Numbered from the stretch's first letter, positions 8,831 through 17,123 are shown. The stretch is 64,000 nucleotides of DNA from Bacteroidota bacterium (GCA_016124755.1 WGNA01000011.1:62001-126000); one strand, 5' to 3'. Numbers and translations: made by a program. Notes: generated from the letters alone by a model not told the origin.

Positions 8831-11800
8831 ATGAAATTCAAATCCATTCTTTCAATCATTACTGTGACAGGCTTCTGTTGTATGTCTGTTATGTCAAAGG
8901 CTCAATGTATTTCTAAGTTTCCGTACTATCAGGATTTTGAAAATTTTGATAGCATTCAGGCAAATGTTAGTTGTGAAGTTGCTGTTTTGGGAGACACATC
9001 AGAAGGTTGGTCTCAGGATCAGTACGACGGTGGGGAATGGCGGATTGATACTGCCGGAACACCTACATTAGGAACCGGTCCGGGCGCCACAGCTCTCACT
9101 TCCGGGCTAGGAACCGGAACCGACTACGATCCCGGAACTACCTCAGGGAAGTATTTTTTGGTTGAAACCGGATATAACACATCAGGGTATGTTTGTTCCA
9201 ATGTTACCTGCAACCTGATTAGCCCCTGTTTTGATTTTTCTGCAAAGGCGACCTATTATCAGTTATCGTTTGCATACCACATGTTCGGATCAGATGAGGG
9301 CAGTCTGCATATTGATGTATACGATGGTTCAAATTGGAAAAATGATGTCTGGACTTTAAGCGGAAGTCAGGGTACGTCCTGGAAAATTGCCAAAGTCGGA
9401 TTAAAAGATTTTAACGGGTCAAAAAATCAAATTCGTTTCCGATATATCAGTGGCGGTTTTTATAATGGGGATTGTGCTATCGATGCTGTAAAAGTTGATA
9501 CATACAATCCATTGGATTACGACGGGATACTCACGTCGGTTATTCCCGATTCTTCGGAATATTCAATGGTTCCATTAAAACACATGGGATCTTATGGAAT
9601 TAGCAGTTATTTAATAAATAAGGGAAATAAAGATTTAACCGGAGTAAAAGTTAAATATCAATTTTCCGGAAGTGCGGATAGTATTACAGTAGGTTCTGTA
9701 GCGAAAGATGCTGTTGATTCAGCAATTTTTACTTCGCGGTTTACTCCGTCATCATTGGCAGATTCAACTGTAATTGTTACGCTCGCACAAAACGAAAAAG
9801 ATGGTGATCCTTCTAACAATACGATTGAATATAGATTGGCTACTTCGGATGGAATTTTGGCAAGAGATAAAGGACTTACTTCAGGTGGGCTTGGATTTAG
9901 TACAACAGGAACTTTAAATTGTGGACAATTGTTCGAGTTGAGGCAAAAGGATACATTGTCGTCTGTTTCATTTCTTCAAGACAATCCGGCTGCAGGTGAT
10001 TCTGTAAAAATTATTATTTATAGTGTAAGTGGTGGAATTCCTCAGAGTGTTATTTATACCTCTCAAGCTGTAATTACTATTTCGGGTAGAAATTGGAGGA
10101 CAGCTAAATTTAGTTGTGAACCCATTTTAGCAGCAGGCACTTATTATGTTGCACTTCAACAGTATTCCGCGAATACGATGAGGTTGGGTTTTTCTCCAAA
10201 TTGCTATACCTCAGGTGCCGCATTTTATTATAATAATGTAGCGTTTGTTGCCCTTGATCAGACCAATTTCCCGGTTTGTTTTCTTATTAGATTAAATTTA
10301 AAAGGAGTTGAATATCCTAAAACTTCCATTGCATCAGCCGATACTGTTTGCCAACAGATACTCACATTAGCGAAAGGTTCCGGTGCCGATACCTATTTGT
10401 GGGGCCCAACCGGAATTGTTAAATCCAACAATCAGATTAATACACAATTTGCAGCCGATACATCTTTCAATTTAACATTAAAAGGAACCAATAAATGCGG
10501 ATATTCAACTACCGTAAGTAAAAAAATAAAAATTGAAAATAATCCGTCTGCCGGCAGATCCAACGATACAACTATTTGTCCGAAGGAAATGGTGGTTTTA
10601 AAAGCCTATACAACCAATGCATATCACTATGTGGGCGGACCATTGAACACCAGCTACACAGTTAATCCCGCCGTGAGTAAAACGTACACACTCGAAGTGG
10701 ATTCGTCAAACGGATGTTCGAAAACATATAATGTAAAGGTGAATGTGAGTGTGCCGATTCCGGTAGTTAACAACGACACAACCGTTTGTGAGGCGCAACC
10801 CGTTCCGTTGGTTGCCGGAGGTGGAAAATCGTATCAATGGCTGAACGGCCCGGCGACCCAAACTTACACGCCGAAACCCACGAAAGACACAAAATATATC
10901 GTGACCGTAACCGACGGATATGGATGTACGGCGAACGATACGGTTTCAGTTACCATTACTCCCGGGCCACCGATAAAAGCTTCAAATGATACGGCAATTT
11001 GTTTCGGACAAAAAGTTACGTTGCATGCTACCGGCGCGAATAGTTATGAATGGACCGGAGGACCCAAAACGGCAGATTACAATCTGTTCCCCATTATTTC
11101 TAAGAACTATTATGTAAAAGGTACCGGAACAAATGGCTGTTATTTATCAGACAGTGTATTTGTAACGGTTGCCAATATTCCGGTGATTGCGCTCAGAGAA
11201 GACACAACCATTTGTGAAGGGACTTCCATTCCAGTTAAAGTTTTGACTGCCGATCAGGTGGATTATTCTTGGAATACCGGTGAAAAAACGCAACAGATAA
11301 CGGCAAGTCCGAAAGTAAAAACCACATATAAAGTTGCGGTTGCAAATACTACAGGATGTGCGGCAGAAGACTCTGTAGTTATAGACGTAAATCCGCTTCC
11401 AAGGGCAAGTATTATTTCTTCGGTAAATCAAAAGAATGTGACGTTTACAAATAATTCAACAGGAGGAAAAACCTATTCGTGGGATTTCGGAGACGGGAAA
11501 ACCAGTACGTCAAAAAATGAATTTCATAAATACGATGTTCATGGAACTTATACGGTGAAATATTCGGTAACCAATGAGTGCGGAAGTGATGATACTACTT
11601 TCACGATAGTAATTGAGAATATTGGAATTGAAAGGGTTGTTTGGGGTGAAATGGAAGTGAAGCCCAATCCGACAAACGATCGGATTAACGTGAGTATTAA
11701 TGCATCTGTTTCCGGAAATGTGCAATTTGATGTTTACGATTTACAGGGCAGGCGGGTGCGTTCTCAATCAATGGTTTTAATAGGAGGAAAGGCTGATAGT

Positions 11801-11896
11801 GAAATCTCACTCGGGGAATTGTCCGACGGAGTTTACATGTTACATGTAACATCCGAAGCCGGAACCATGACACACAGAATTGTGTTGACCAAATAA
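8831..11896 (+). CDS. T9SS-exported multidomain surface protein with PKD domain
   Basis: Secreted 1021-residue protein. Signal peptide (to MSKAQ), then a MAM/choice-of-anchor-like jelly roll (about 25-230) with paired cysteines, a CARDB-like stretch (about 250-345), a second beta-sandwich (about 370-500), and four or five Ig-like repeats of about 80 residues each opening with a phrase like 'NDTTICxG' (about 550-880). A PKD domain follows with YSWDFGDGKTS, and the last ~75 residues are a type A T9SS sorting domain (VKPNPTNDRINVSI ... GVYMLHVTSEAGTMTHRIVLTK). Likely an adhesin or matrix component; no catalytic motif seen. It begins 105 bases after ppk2 and is followed 22 bases later by the hemoglobin gene. 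Confidence 0.85.
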   Translation: MKFKSILSIITVTGFCCMSVMSKAQCISKFPYYQDFENFDSIQANVSCEVAVLGDTSEGWSQDQYDGGEWRIDTAGTPTLGTGPGATALTSGLGTGTDYDPGTTSGKYFLVETGYNTSGYVCSNVTCNLISPCFDFSAKATYYQLSFAYHMFGSDEGSLHIDVYDGSNWKNDVWTLSGSQGTSWKIAKVGLKDFNGSKNQIRFRYISGGFYNGDCAIDAVKVDTYNPLDYDGILTSVIPDSSEYSMVPLKHMGSYGISSYLINKGNKDLTGVKVKYQFSGSADSITVGSVAKDAVDSAIFTSRFTPSSLADSTVIVTLAQNEKDGDPSNNTIEYRLATSDGILARDKGLTSGGLGFSTTGTLNCGQLFELRQKDTLSSVSFLQDNPAAGDSVKIIIYSVSGGIPQSVIYTSQAVITISGRNWRTAKFSCEPILAAGTYYVALQQYSANTMRLGFSPNCYTSGAAFYYNNVAFVALDQTNFPVCFLIRLNLKGVEYPKTSIASADTVCQQILTLAKGSGADTYLWGPTGIVKSNNQINTQFAADTSFNLTLKGTNKCGYSTTVSKKIKIENNPSAGRSNDTTICPKEMVVLKAYTTNAYHYVGGPLNTSYTVNPAVSKTYTLEVDSSNGCSKTYNVKVNVSVPIPVVNNDTTVCEAQPVPLVAGGGKSYQWLNGPATQTYTPKPTKDTKYIVTVTDGYGCTANDTVSVTITPGPPIKASNDTAICFGQKVTLHATGANSYEWTGGPKTADYNLFPIISKNYYVKGTGTNGCYLSDSVFVTVANIPVIALREDTTICEGTSIPVKVLTADQVDYSWNTGEKTQQITASPKVKTTYKVAVANTTGCAAEDSVVIDVNPLPRASIISSVNQKNVTFTNNSTGGKTYSWDFGDGKTSTSKNEFHKYDVHGTYTVKYSVTNECGSDDTTFTIVIENIGIERVVWGEMEVKPNPTNDRINVSINASVSGNVQFDVYDLQGRRVRSQSMVLIGGKADSEISLGELSDGVYMLHVTSEAGTMTHRIVLTK

Positions 11897-11918
11897 GGAA
11901 TTGTAACGTTGCAGGTAT

Positions 11919-12317
11919 ATGCAACGAAGCGATATTAATAACCAACAGGATGTGCGCGATCTGGTTGATGCTTTTTACCGGAAGGTTTTGAAGGACGACC
12001 TGATCGCACATTTTTTTACAACGGTTGTGCAACTCGATTGGGAGAAACATCTACCCCGCATTTATGCATTCTGGAATTCGTTGTTATTACCCGACGGAGT
12101 GTATAAGGGAAATGCTATGGGAATTCATTTCGAACTGAACGAAAAATCGCCAATGAAAGCTGAACATTTTGAACGATGGCTAAAACTCTGGAGAGAAACG
12201 GTGAACGAAATGTTTAAGGGTACAAATGCCGAAAATGCTATTTCCAAGGCAGAGCAGATTGCGGGATTGATGAATTTTAAAATGAATAAACAAAACACAG
12301 GAAAACACATTTCGTAG
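11919..12317 (+). CDS. group III truncated hemoglobin
   Basis: Small cytoplasmic heme protein of 132 residues. The order of motifs matches group III (trHbP) globins: VDAFYRKVLKDDLIAHFF in helices B-C, LDWEKHLPRIYAFWNSLLL in helix E, and KAEHFERWLKLWRETV, which carries the proximal His of helix F. These proteins bind O2 or NO; the physiological role in Bacteroidota is not settled. It lies 22 bases after the surface-protein gene and 8 bases before the small membrane protein, so the latter two may share a transcript. Confidence 0.9.
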   Translation: MQRSDINNQQDVRDLVDAFYRKVLKDDLIAHFFTTVVQLDWEKHLPRIYAFWNSLLLPDGVYKGNAMGIHFELNEKSPMKAEHFERWLKLWRETVNEMFKGTNAENAISKAEQIAGLMNFKMNKQNTGKHIS

Positions 12318-12325
12318 TAATAATA

Positions 12326-12589
12326 ATGATGTTTAAAATTCTGATGTTCTTGCTGGATTTGTTTGGCTGGTTTAGCATCGCATTATCACCCTCCTTGATT
12401 GGAGCAATTGCAGGGCTGTGTTACTATTCGAAATATGAAACAGCGGAAAGTTTGCAAACCGGATGGGTATTATTCGGGATCGGGGTTGTTATTGGCGTGA
12501 TTTGGGCTACACGTGTCTGGATTTATTACGAACCAGTACCTTTTCATTTTATTAACAGAATATATTCAACGTCACGTGATGAAGATTGA
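12326..12589 (+). CDS. small two-helix membrane protein
   Basis: Unrecognised 87-residue protein with two predicted transmembrane segments, about residues 4-30 and 44-66, and a polar C-terminal tail ending in STSRDED. The start is a doubled ATG (ATGATG), so the first residue is uncertain by one codon. It follows the truncated hemoglobin gene by 8 bases and probably belongs to the same transcript; a role beside the hemoglobin is only inferred from position. Confidence 0.75.
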   Translation: MMFKILMFLLDLFGWFSIALSPSLIGAIAGLCYYSKYETAESLQTGWVLFGIGVVIGVIWATRVWIYYEPVPFHFINRIYSTSRDED

Positions 12590-12863
12590 TTTGTGTCGGA
12601 TTTTGAGAAGACAATTGTTAATCAAAGACTATGGTCGGTTAGTGCTTTAATACGATTGATGTAATTAATTAGGTCGTAATCCCAATCGAAAGAAATTTAC
12701 GATTTGATTTCAATTTCTGAAGACGTCGGTTCACAACAGGAAGCAGCCATTAATATAATTAGAACAGGCGGTTAGTTTGTACGATGAAGCGTTTGGTAAT
12801 AAATGTTGTTTCATTCTTTTATGGCTTGAGTTAGGAACTTAATTTACCCGAAATAATCCGGTC
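12590..12863. other. intergenic stretch, possible coding remnant
   Basis: No intact gene. Between about 12682 and 12774 one plus-strand frame reads KEIYDLISISEDVGSQ and on to IIRTGG before a stop. It looks protein-like but has an in-frame stop just upstream and no start codon. I regard it as a possible decayed C-terminus; nothing else recognisable here. Confidence 0.3.
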
Positions 12864-13373
12864 ATGCTAACCAATCACGACGCGAAATTTGTGCAATTTA
12901 TTTTGAATATCCGAGGGGTTCAGGTAATGCTGGATACGGATTTGGCGGCTATTTACGGAGTTAGCACCAAACGTCTCAACGAACAGGTTAAAAGAAACCG
13001 CAATCGATTTCCCGAGGATTTTATGTTTCAGTTAACTCGTGTAGAAAAAGACGAGGTGGTCGCAAATTGCGACCACCTCGAAAAGTTGAAATATTCCAAT
13101 ACAACCCCCTTCGCTTTTACAGAATACGGAGTGTTGATGTTGGCAAATGTTGTAAGTTCTGAAACCGCTATTAAAACCAGTGTGCATGTGGTGCGGGCCT
13201 TTGTTCGCCTTCGGGAATTGGCGATGCAAAACTCTTTATTGAGCAAACGAATGGAAGAATTGGAAGATCGCATCGATTCTCAGTTCCAAGAAATATTTCT
13301 GATCCTTTCCAATTTGATGAGCTTGCAAAATAATCCTGAGGAACGTCCCCGAATCGGATTTACATCAAACTAA
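12864..13373 (+). CDS. ORF6N-domain DNA-binding protein
   Basis: 169-residue protein with an N-terminal ORF6N domain: IRGVQVMLDTDLAAIYGVSTKRLNEQVKRN followed by RFPEDFMFQL and PFAFTEYGVLMLANVV. The domain is known from phage antirepressor-like proteins and is common as single chromosomal genes in Bacteroidota. The C-terminus (about 120-155) is a likely coiled coil. The codons for DEVVANCDHLE contain a perfect 13-bp hairpin (13052-13080). Probably derived from phage or a mobile element, though no other phage gene is nearby. Likely a DNA-binding regulator; target unknown. Confidence 0.9.
   Translation: MLTNHDAKFVQFILNIRGVQVMLDTDLAAIYGVSTKRLNEQVKRNRNRFPEDFMFQLTRVEKDEVVANCDHLEKLKYSNTTPFAFTEYGVLMLANVVSSETAIKTSVHVVRAFVRLRELAMQNSLLSKRMEELEDRIDSQFQEIFLILSNLMSLQNNPEERPRIGFTSN
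13052..13080. repeat. perfect 13-bp hairpin inside the ORF6N coding sequence
   Basis: CGAGGTGGTCGCA and its exact reverse complement are separated by the three bases AAT. The stem is GC-rich and lies fully inside the open frame, coding for the DEVVANCDHLE segment. Confidence 0.95.
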
Positions 13374-13538
13374 ATTGTGGTTAAAATAAAATCAGCGTTA
13401 CATCGATGGAGAAAACGTAGTGAGCTTTTTTGTGTTCAATAGATTTAGGAACGAATAAGCAACAGATGATTTTTTCACTGAGTATATACGTCGTGTCGCT
13501 GTGTGAAATGACTCTCAATCGTTATTGCCGAATCCAAA

Positions 13539-13556
13539 CTTTCAGAAAATATTGAA
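13539..13556. promoter_or_regulatory. putative GbsR operator upstream of its own gene
   Basis: Dyad TTTCA-N8-TGAAA, full sequence TTTCAGAAAATATTGAAA. The same 18-mer with one base changed occurs at 14102-14119 before the next gene. It covers the ATTG that is a candidate -33 box for gbsR, which fits autorepression. Confidence 0.6.
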
Positions 13557-13581
13557 ACTATAAAATATTTACGTACATTTG
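13550..13581 (+). promoter_or_regulatory. candidate Bacteroidota promoter of the GbsR-like gene
   Basis: ATTG at 13550-13553 and TACATTTG at 13574-13581 (matching TAnnTTTG) are separated by 20 bases, the usual spacing. The -7 box ends 8 bases before the ATG, implying a very short leader. Confidence 0.5.
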
Positions 13582-13589
13582 AACGCGAA

Positions 13590-14081
13590 ATGGAACTCGA
13601 AGAAGCAAAACAACGATTTATACAGGGATGGGGCCAATTGGGAGCCAGTTGGGGCATCAACCGAACCATGGCGCAGATTCAGGCCCTTTTACTCATTTCA
13701 ACCAAACCATTGTCGACCGACGAAATCATGGAGAAGCTTATGATCTCGCGCGGGAATGCCAATATGAATATTCGTGATCTCATTGCATGGGGACTCGTGT
13801 ACAAATCCTTTATTCCCGGTGACCGAAAAGAATATTATTACTCCGAAAAATCCATGTGGGAGCTGGCAAAAAAAGTTAGCCGGGAACGCAAAAAACGCGA
13901 GTTGGAACCGCTGGTGCGAATGCTCGATGAAGTGAAGGCCGTAAAAGGAAACGACGATGAGACCAAAGCTTTCCGCGCCTTGGCAGAGGATGTTCGAAAA
14001 ATGGCCGGTCGAGCCGAAAGTATGCTCGACATGGTTACCCGGCTCGAGGAAAACGTATTTTTTAAATGGCTCACCAAATGA
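13590..14081 (+). CDS. GbsR/MarR-family transcriptional regulator
   Basis: Winged-helix regulator of 163 residues. It starts with MELEEAKQRFIQGWGQLG, then a MarR-type HTH, with the recognition region around DEIMEKLMISRGNANMNIRDLIAWG and the wing in VYKSFIPGDRKEYYYSEK. The C-terminal half is a long helical dimerisation arm. GbsR-type regulators are usually repressors of neighbouring genes. The dyad before the gene and its copy before the next gene support control of both. The stop codon lies inside a terminator hairpin. Likely effector and regulon are unknown. Confidence 0.88.
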   Translation: MELEEAKQRFIQGWGQLGASWGINRTMAQIQALLLISTKPLSTDEIMEKLMISRGNANMNIRDLIAWGLVYKSFIPGDRKEYYYSEKSMWELAKKVSRERKKRELEPLVRMLDEVKAVKGNDDETKAFRALAEDVRKMAGRAESMLDMVTRLEENVFFKWLTK

Positions 14082-14091
14082 GCTTTTTTTT
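14069..14091 (+). terminator. Rho-independent terminator overlapping the gbsR stop codon
   Basis: GCTCA-N5-TGAGC hairpin (14069-14083) followed by eight T residues. The TGA stop of the regulator gene is part of the second arm, so transcription of the regulator can end exactly at its last codon, separating it from the genes downstream. Confidence 0.7.
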
Positions 14092-14101
14092 AGCTATAAA
14101 C

Positions 14102-14119
14102 TTTCAGTAAATATTGAAA
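14102..14119. promoter_or_regulatory. second copy of the putative GbsR operator
   Basis: TTTCAGTAAATATTGAAA, identical to the site at 13539-13556 except for one spacer base. It lies between the gbsR terminator and the ATG of the membrane-protein gene at 14136, indicating that the membrane-protein/methyltransferase pair has its own controlled promoter. Confidence 0.6.
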
Positions 14120-14135
14120 ATATAAAAATATCAGT

Positions 14136-14489
14136 ATGAAAAATATCAACCTACTCATTCAATCCTTTCTGTTGGTTATCGGATTCTTCTTAATCCTGTT
14201 GTCACTCTTCAGCCCCACATTTATCGGTTATCTGCTGGTTTATATGGCGTTATTGGGTCTCACTCAGGTTTTGTTTTCGCTGATATTCGCCATATTCAGT
14301 GAGAAGCGATGGTACTTCATTTTTCACCTGATTCTTTCCGCACTCGTACTCACTTCCCTTGGTTATTTTATAATGTTTGGCGGAGGACTCCTCGCAATCT
14401 ATTACTGGATTCTTACCTATACCGTTGTAAAACCGGAATCAAAATCAAGCCATTCAACCCGCGCTATTCTCGATAATTCAATCCAATGA
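14136..14489 (+). CDS. small integral membrane protein
   Basis: Unrecognised 117-residue protein with four probable transmembrane helices (about 7-25, 29-50, 58-77, 81-102) and a short polar tail. Sequence style resembles small DUF308/HdeD-like membrane proteins, but I do not claim that family. It starts 17 bases after the second GbsR-type operator and its stop overlaps the methyltransferase start (ATGA), so the two are a coupled operon under probable GbsR control. Confidence 0.8.
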   Translation: MKNINLLIQSFLLVIGFFLILLSLFSPTFIGYLLVYMALLGLTQVLFSLIFAIFSEKRWYFIFHLILSALVLTSLGYFIMFGGGLLAIYYWILTYTVVKPESKSSHSTRAILDNSIQ

Positions 14490-15370
14490 ACACACTCATA
14501 TCCACCACAGAAACCCGGAATTCACAGCACATCCGCGACATTATTGAATTCTACGACGAAGCCACTTCCGATTATTCCTATTGGAGTAAAAACTTGAATA
14601 TGCATTACGGCTTTTTGAGAAAATTCAGTGATTTTTTTCATCGGGAGCGAATGCTTGAAAATATGAATCTGGAGGTTTTTAAGCGACTCAATCCTCAAAC
14701 CAACGGAAAATTCCTCGACGCCGGATGTGGAACCGGCGCCACTTCCCGTGCGTTGGTTTCATCATATAATAGTGTAGAAGTAACCGCACTGAATATTGTG
14801 AAATCCCATATTCTCCGCGGAAAAGAACTCAATAGAACCACCATGGGAAATGAAAGAATTACGATGGTGCACGGAGATTATCAACATATTCCGTTCGCCG
14901 AAGAAACGTTCAACGGCATTTTTTTTATGGAAAGTCTTTGCCATGCTACCAACAAATTTCAGGTACTAAAAGAATGTTCCCGAACCTTGAAATCCGGTGG
15001 TAAAATCGTAATCGCCGATTGCTTCTTGCGTAACCCGAATCGCAAAATGTCGGCGGTAACACGATGGGCGTATTCCGAATTCCGCCGCTGTTGGAGCGTC
15101 CCGCATCTGGCAGAAATAAACCATTTTCAATCGTTGTTAACCGAAGCCGGATTTCAAAATATTACAACCGAAAACCTGCGCTGGCAGGTCGCTCCGAGCG
15201 TATTTCACTCACCGTTTATCGTCTTGCAATTTCTCATCAACCGATTTTTAAAAGGGCAAAAAAACCAAACGCAAACCCGAAAAAACCTGAAGGCTGTTTT
15301 GTTATCCATAATCATCGGACTCAGTTTTCGAAACTTTTCCTACTACATGGTTAGCGCAGAAAAAAAGTGA
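14486..15370 (+). CDS. class I SAM-dependent methyltransferase
   Basis: Cytoplasmic methyltransferase of 294 residues. Motif I is KFLDAGCGTGATSRAL (Asp78), an acidic motif II region precedes ILRGKEL, motif III-like VHGDYQHIPFAEETFNGIFFMES follows, and LKSGGKIVIADCF is the post-motif strand. The opening EFYDEATSDYSYWSKNLNMHYGF recalls small-molecule, sterol and tocopherol methyltransferases that start with a 'HYGYW' type phrase, so a lipid or other small-molecule acceptor is likely. The hydrophobic C-terminus (about 245-285) may touch the membrane. Translationally coupled (ATGA) to the membrane protein before it. Confidence 0.85.
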   Translation: MNTLISTTETRNSQHIRDIIEFYDEATSDYSYWSKNLNMHYGFLRKFSDFFHRERMLENMNLEVFKRLNPQTNGKFLDAGCGTGATSRALVSSYNSVEVTALNIVKSHILRGKELNRTTMGNERITMVHGDYQHIPFAEETFNGIFFMESLCHATNKFQVLKECSRTLKSGGKIVIADCFLRNPNRKMSAVTRWAYSEFRRCWSVPHLAEINHFQSLLTEAGFQNITTENLRWQVAPSVFHSPFIVLQFLINRFLKGQKNQTQTRKNLKAVLLSIIIGLSFRNFSYYMVSAEKK

Positions 15371-15919
15371 GACGATTTTTTTGGGCTTTACGGGCTATCC
15401 ACTTTAGTCCTCGGCCCCGTCGTGTAACAACTGGCAGGTTCGCGGCTCTGTGCCCATCGCCACCAACCTGCTGTTGTTTACAACTCCGTTTCCTGCGGGC
15501 TGCCGCTGCTATCCCTAAGCCGCATCCTTCAAAAAAAATAATCGGTAGTAAATGAATCCACCTTTTTTTGAGGGTTGTAATTGTGAAAAAACAGAATATT
15601 TATGTGCAAAAAGTCATGGGAGAAGAGGCCGGGGCTATAGCCACCCCTCCCCGGACGAAAGATCGGCAATTTCAAAATACGTCGCAAAAAACGGGAGGCA
15701 ATTAAGTGCTTAGATTTCCGCGTTATCATAGTTTGTTGAGCTCTAATCGAATGATTTATCCTAAACTCCAATTTGTTCTGAGTATCACAAAATAGAGTCA
15801 GACTTCTCGGAATTACCTGAGCGGGCACTTTGAATTGCCTACGATCCGCGAAATAAATAACCTGATCAGCTTTTTGGGGTTGAAACCAACTTTTAGTAGA
15901 GAGAAAAATTGACATCACT
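15371..15919. other. 549-bp non-coding stretch with repeat-like sequence
   Basis: No gene called. 15384-15540 holds a GC-rich phrase set (GGGCTTTACGGGCTATCC, CCTCGGCCCCGTCG, CTGCTATCCCTAAGCCGC) that reads like a recurrent intergenic element of Bacteroidota, ending in an A-run. 15629-15722 holds repeat copy A, matched by copy B at 16950-17040. The minus-strand open frame over 15529-15954 crosses these repeats and is not accepted as a gene. Confidence 0.55.
15629..15722 (+). repeat. diverged direct repeat, copy A
   Basis: Shares GGGCTATAGCC, GAAAGATCG, an AATT stretch and TTAAGTG-TTAG with copy B in the same order and similar spacing, roughly two-thirds identical by eye. It lies upstream of the ArsR/SRPBCC cassette. 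Confidence 0.6.
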
Positions 15920-15967
15920 TTTGTGCAACCGAATAATTGCACATATATTTGCAATCAAATTGTTGCA
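15920..15967 (+). promoter_or_regulatory. arsR promoter with two tandem dyad operators
   Basis: TTTG (15920-15923), 20 bases, TATATTTG (15944-15951) is a near-perfect Bacteroidota promoter. Operator 1, TGCAA-N8-TTGCA (core 15924-15941; with flanking bases GTGCAA...TTGCAC), fills the spacer. Operator 2, TGCAA-N8-TTGCA (15950-15967), begins at the end of the -7 box and runs to 2 bases before the ATG. The two centres are 26 bases apart. This is an arrangement where repressor binding would block polymerase at both boxes. Confidence 0.75.
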
Positions 15968-15969
15968 CT

Positions 15970-16299
15970 ATGAAAGCGAGACGGGATATTTTTCAAGCAG
16001 TAGCCGACCCCACAAGGCGGGCCATCATTTCATTAATTGCTTTACAGGCCATGACACCGAACGCCATCGCTGAGCAATTTAACACGAGCAGACAAGCTGT
16101 TTCCAAGCACTTGCAAATTTTAACGGAGTGTGAACTGTTAACGCAGAAACAACAAGGAAGGGAAATTTACTACCAGCTTGAAATAAACAAAATGAAAGAA
16201 ATTGATCAATGGTTAAATCAGTTTCGAAAAATATGGGAAGACCGCTTTAATCAAATCGATGATATTTTATTAAAATTAAAAAATAAGACGAATGAATAG
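15970..16299 (+). CDS. ArsR-family HTH regulator
   Basis: 109-residue winged-helix regulator. It opens [20 protein letters not shown], the standard N-terminus of ArsR-type regulators paired with SRPBCC proteins, with HTH region [24 protein letters not shown] and the wing [15 protein letters not shown]. No metal-binding cysteine pair is seen, so it is probably not a metal sensor. A longer frame from a TTG at 15937 exists but would run through both operators; the ATG at 15970 gives the conserved start. It overlaps the SRPBCC gene by 8 bases. Expected to repress this two-gene operon through the paired dyads. Confidence 0.92.
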   Translation: MKARRDIFQAVADPTRRAIISLIALQAMTPNAIAEQFNTSRQAVSKHLQILTECELLTQKQQGREIYYQLEINKMKEIDQWLNQFRKIWEDRFNQIDDILLKLKNKTNE

Positions 16300-16825
16300 C
16301 AACTTAAAATCTGAATTTTCATTTGACGAAGAAAAGCACACGATTGAAATAATCCGTGAGTTTGATGCCAAACTGGAAATGGTGTGGGAAGTTTGGACAA
16401 AACCGGAACATCTTGCAAACTGGTGGGGACCTCCGGGCTTGCCGATTACCGTGGAGAAGTATGAGTTCGCACCTCAGGGCATATTTCTTTATAGCGCATC
16501 TGTTCAGGGGCAATCTTCATTTGGAAAATTTGTTTACCACCGCATTATAAAACAGGAATTGTTGGAATATATAACCTCTTTTTCTGATGAAAACGGACAA
16601 ACCATCCGCGCACCTTTTAATGAAAAATTTCCCCTTGAAATATTTAATAGTGTAATTTTTTCAGAGCAAAATGAAAGAACAACAATTGTTCTGAGAGGCA
16701 CTCCCTTAAATGCCACTGAGGAAGAGTTGGAATTCTTTTCTAAAATGTCGGGGAGCATACAACAGGGCTTTGCCGGTTCATGTACACAACTGGAGAATTA
16801 TTTGGAAACACTTAAAAAACATTGA
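16292..16825 (+). CDS. SRPBCC (AHSA1-like) domain protein
   Basis: 177-residue START-like fold protein of the AHSA1 (activator of Hsp90 ATPase homologue 1-like) group. Typical phrases are [26 protein letters not shown] at the start and [25 protein letters not shown] at the C-terminal helix. These proteins have a hydrophobic ligand cavity; ligands are generally unknown. Overlap with the ArsR gene (ATG inside its last codons) and the shared promoter make this a standard ArsR-SRPBCC pair. Confidence 0.9.
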   Translation: MNSNLKSEFSFDEEKHTIEIIREFDAKLEMVWEVWTKPEHLANWWGPPGLPITVEKYEFAPQGIFLYSASVQGQSSFGKFVYHRIIKQELLEYITSFSDENGQTIRAPFNEKFPLEIFNSVIFSEQNERTTIVLRGTPLNATEEELEFFSKMSGSIQQGFAGSCTQLENYLETLKKH

Positions 16826-17123
16826 TGGTGATTTATTCCTTGTTAGATTTATTTAATGATGAGGATTGTCGATATTCTCATTGTGCCAATTCCAGATTAA
16901 ATAAAAGGTTAAAATATTGATCGGAAGGATTTTAGGAACCGTCTTGTTTTGTGCGGGCTATAGCCCCCCATACCCAGATGAAAGATCGCGAATTTTTTCT
17001 GTAGTAGAGGAAATCCATACTGATTTAAGTGTTTAGTTTCTCAACTGCATCATCCAATTCTGCAATCCGTTTTCTCATTGATTTTGTGCTGAACTGTTCT
17101 TATAAAAAGTATTCTCAGTTTCT
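16826..17123. other. non-coding stretch with repeat copy B and a coding remnant
   Basis: 16950-17040 is copy B of the diverged direct repeat seen at 15629-15722. On the minus strand, 17031-17105 reads EQFSTKSMRKRIAELDDAV and on to KLNT before a stop, which looks like the C-terminal tip of a helical protein, but the frame is closed immediately upstream. I read it as a gene remnant. Confidence 0.4.
16950..17040 (+). repeat. diverged direct repeat, copy B
   Basis: Same order of conserved blocks as copy A (GGGCTATAGCC, GAAAGATCG, TTAAGTG, TTAG). Copies A and B bracket the ArsR/SRPBCC cassette at a distance of about 1.3 kb. Confidence 0.6.

Noticed and set aside
15529-15954. Minus-strand frame upstream of arsR
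   Set aside because: It crosses repeat copy A and the arsR operators and has no recognisable protein character.
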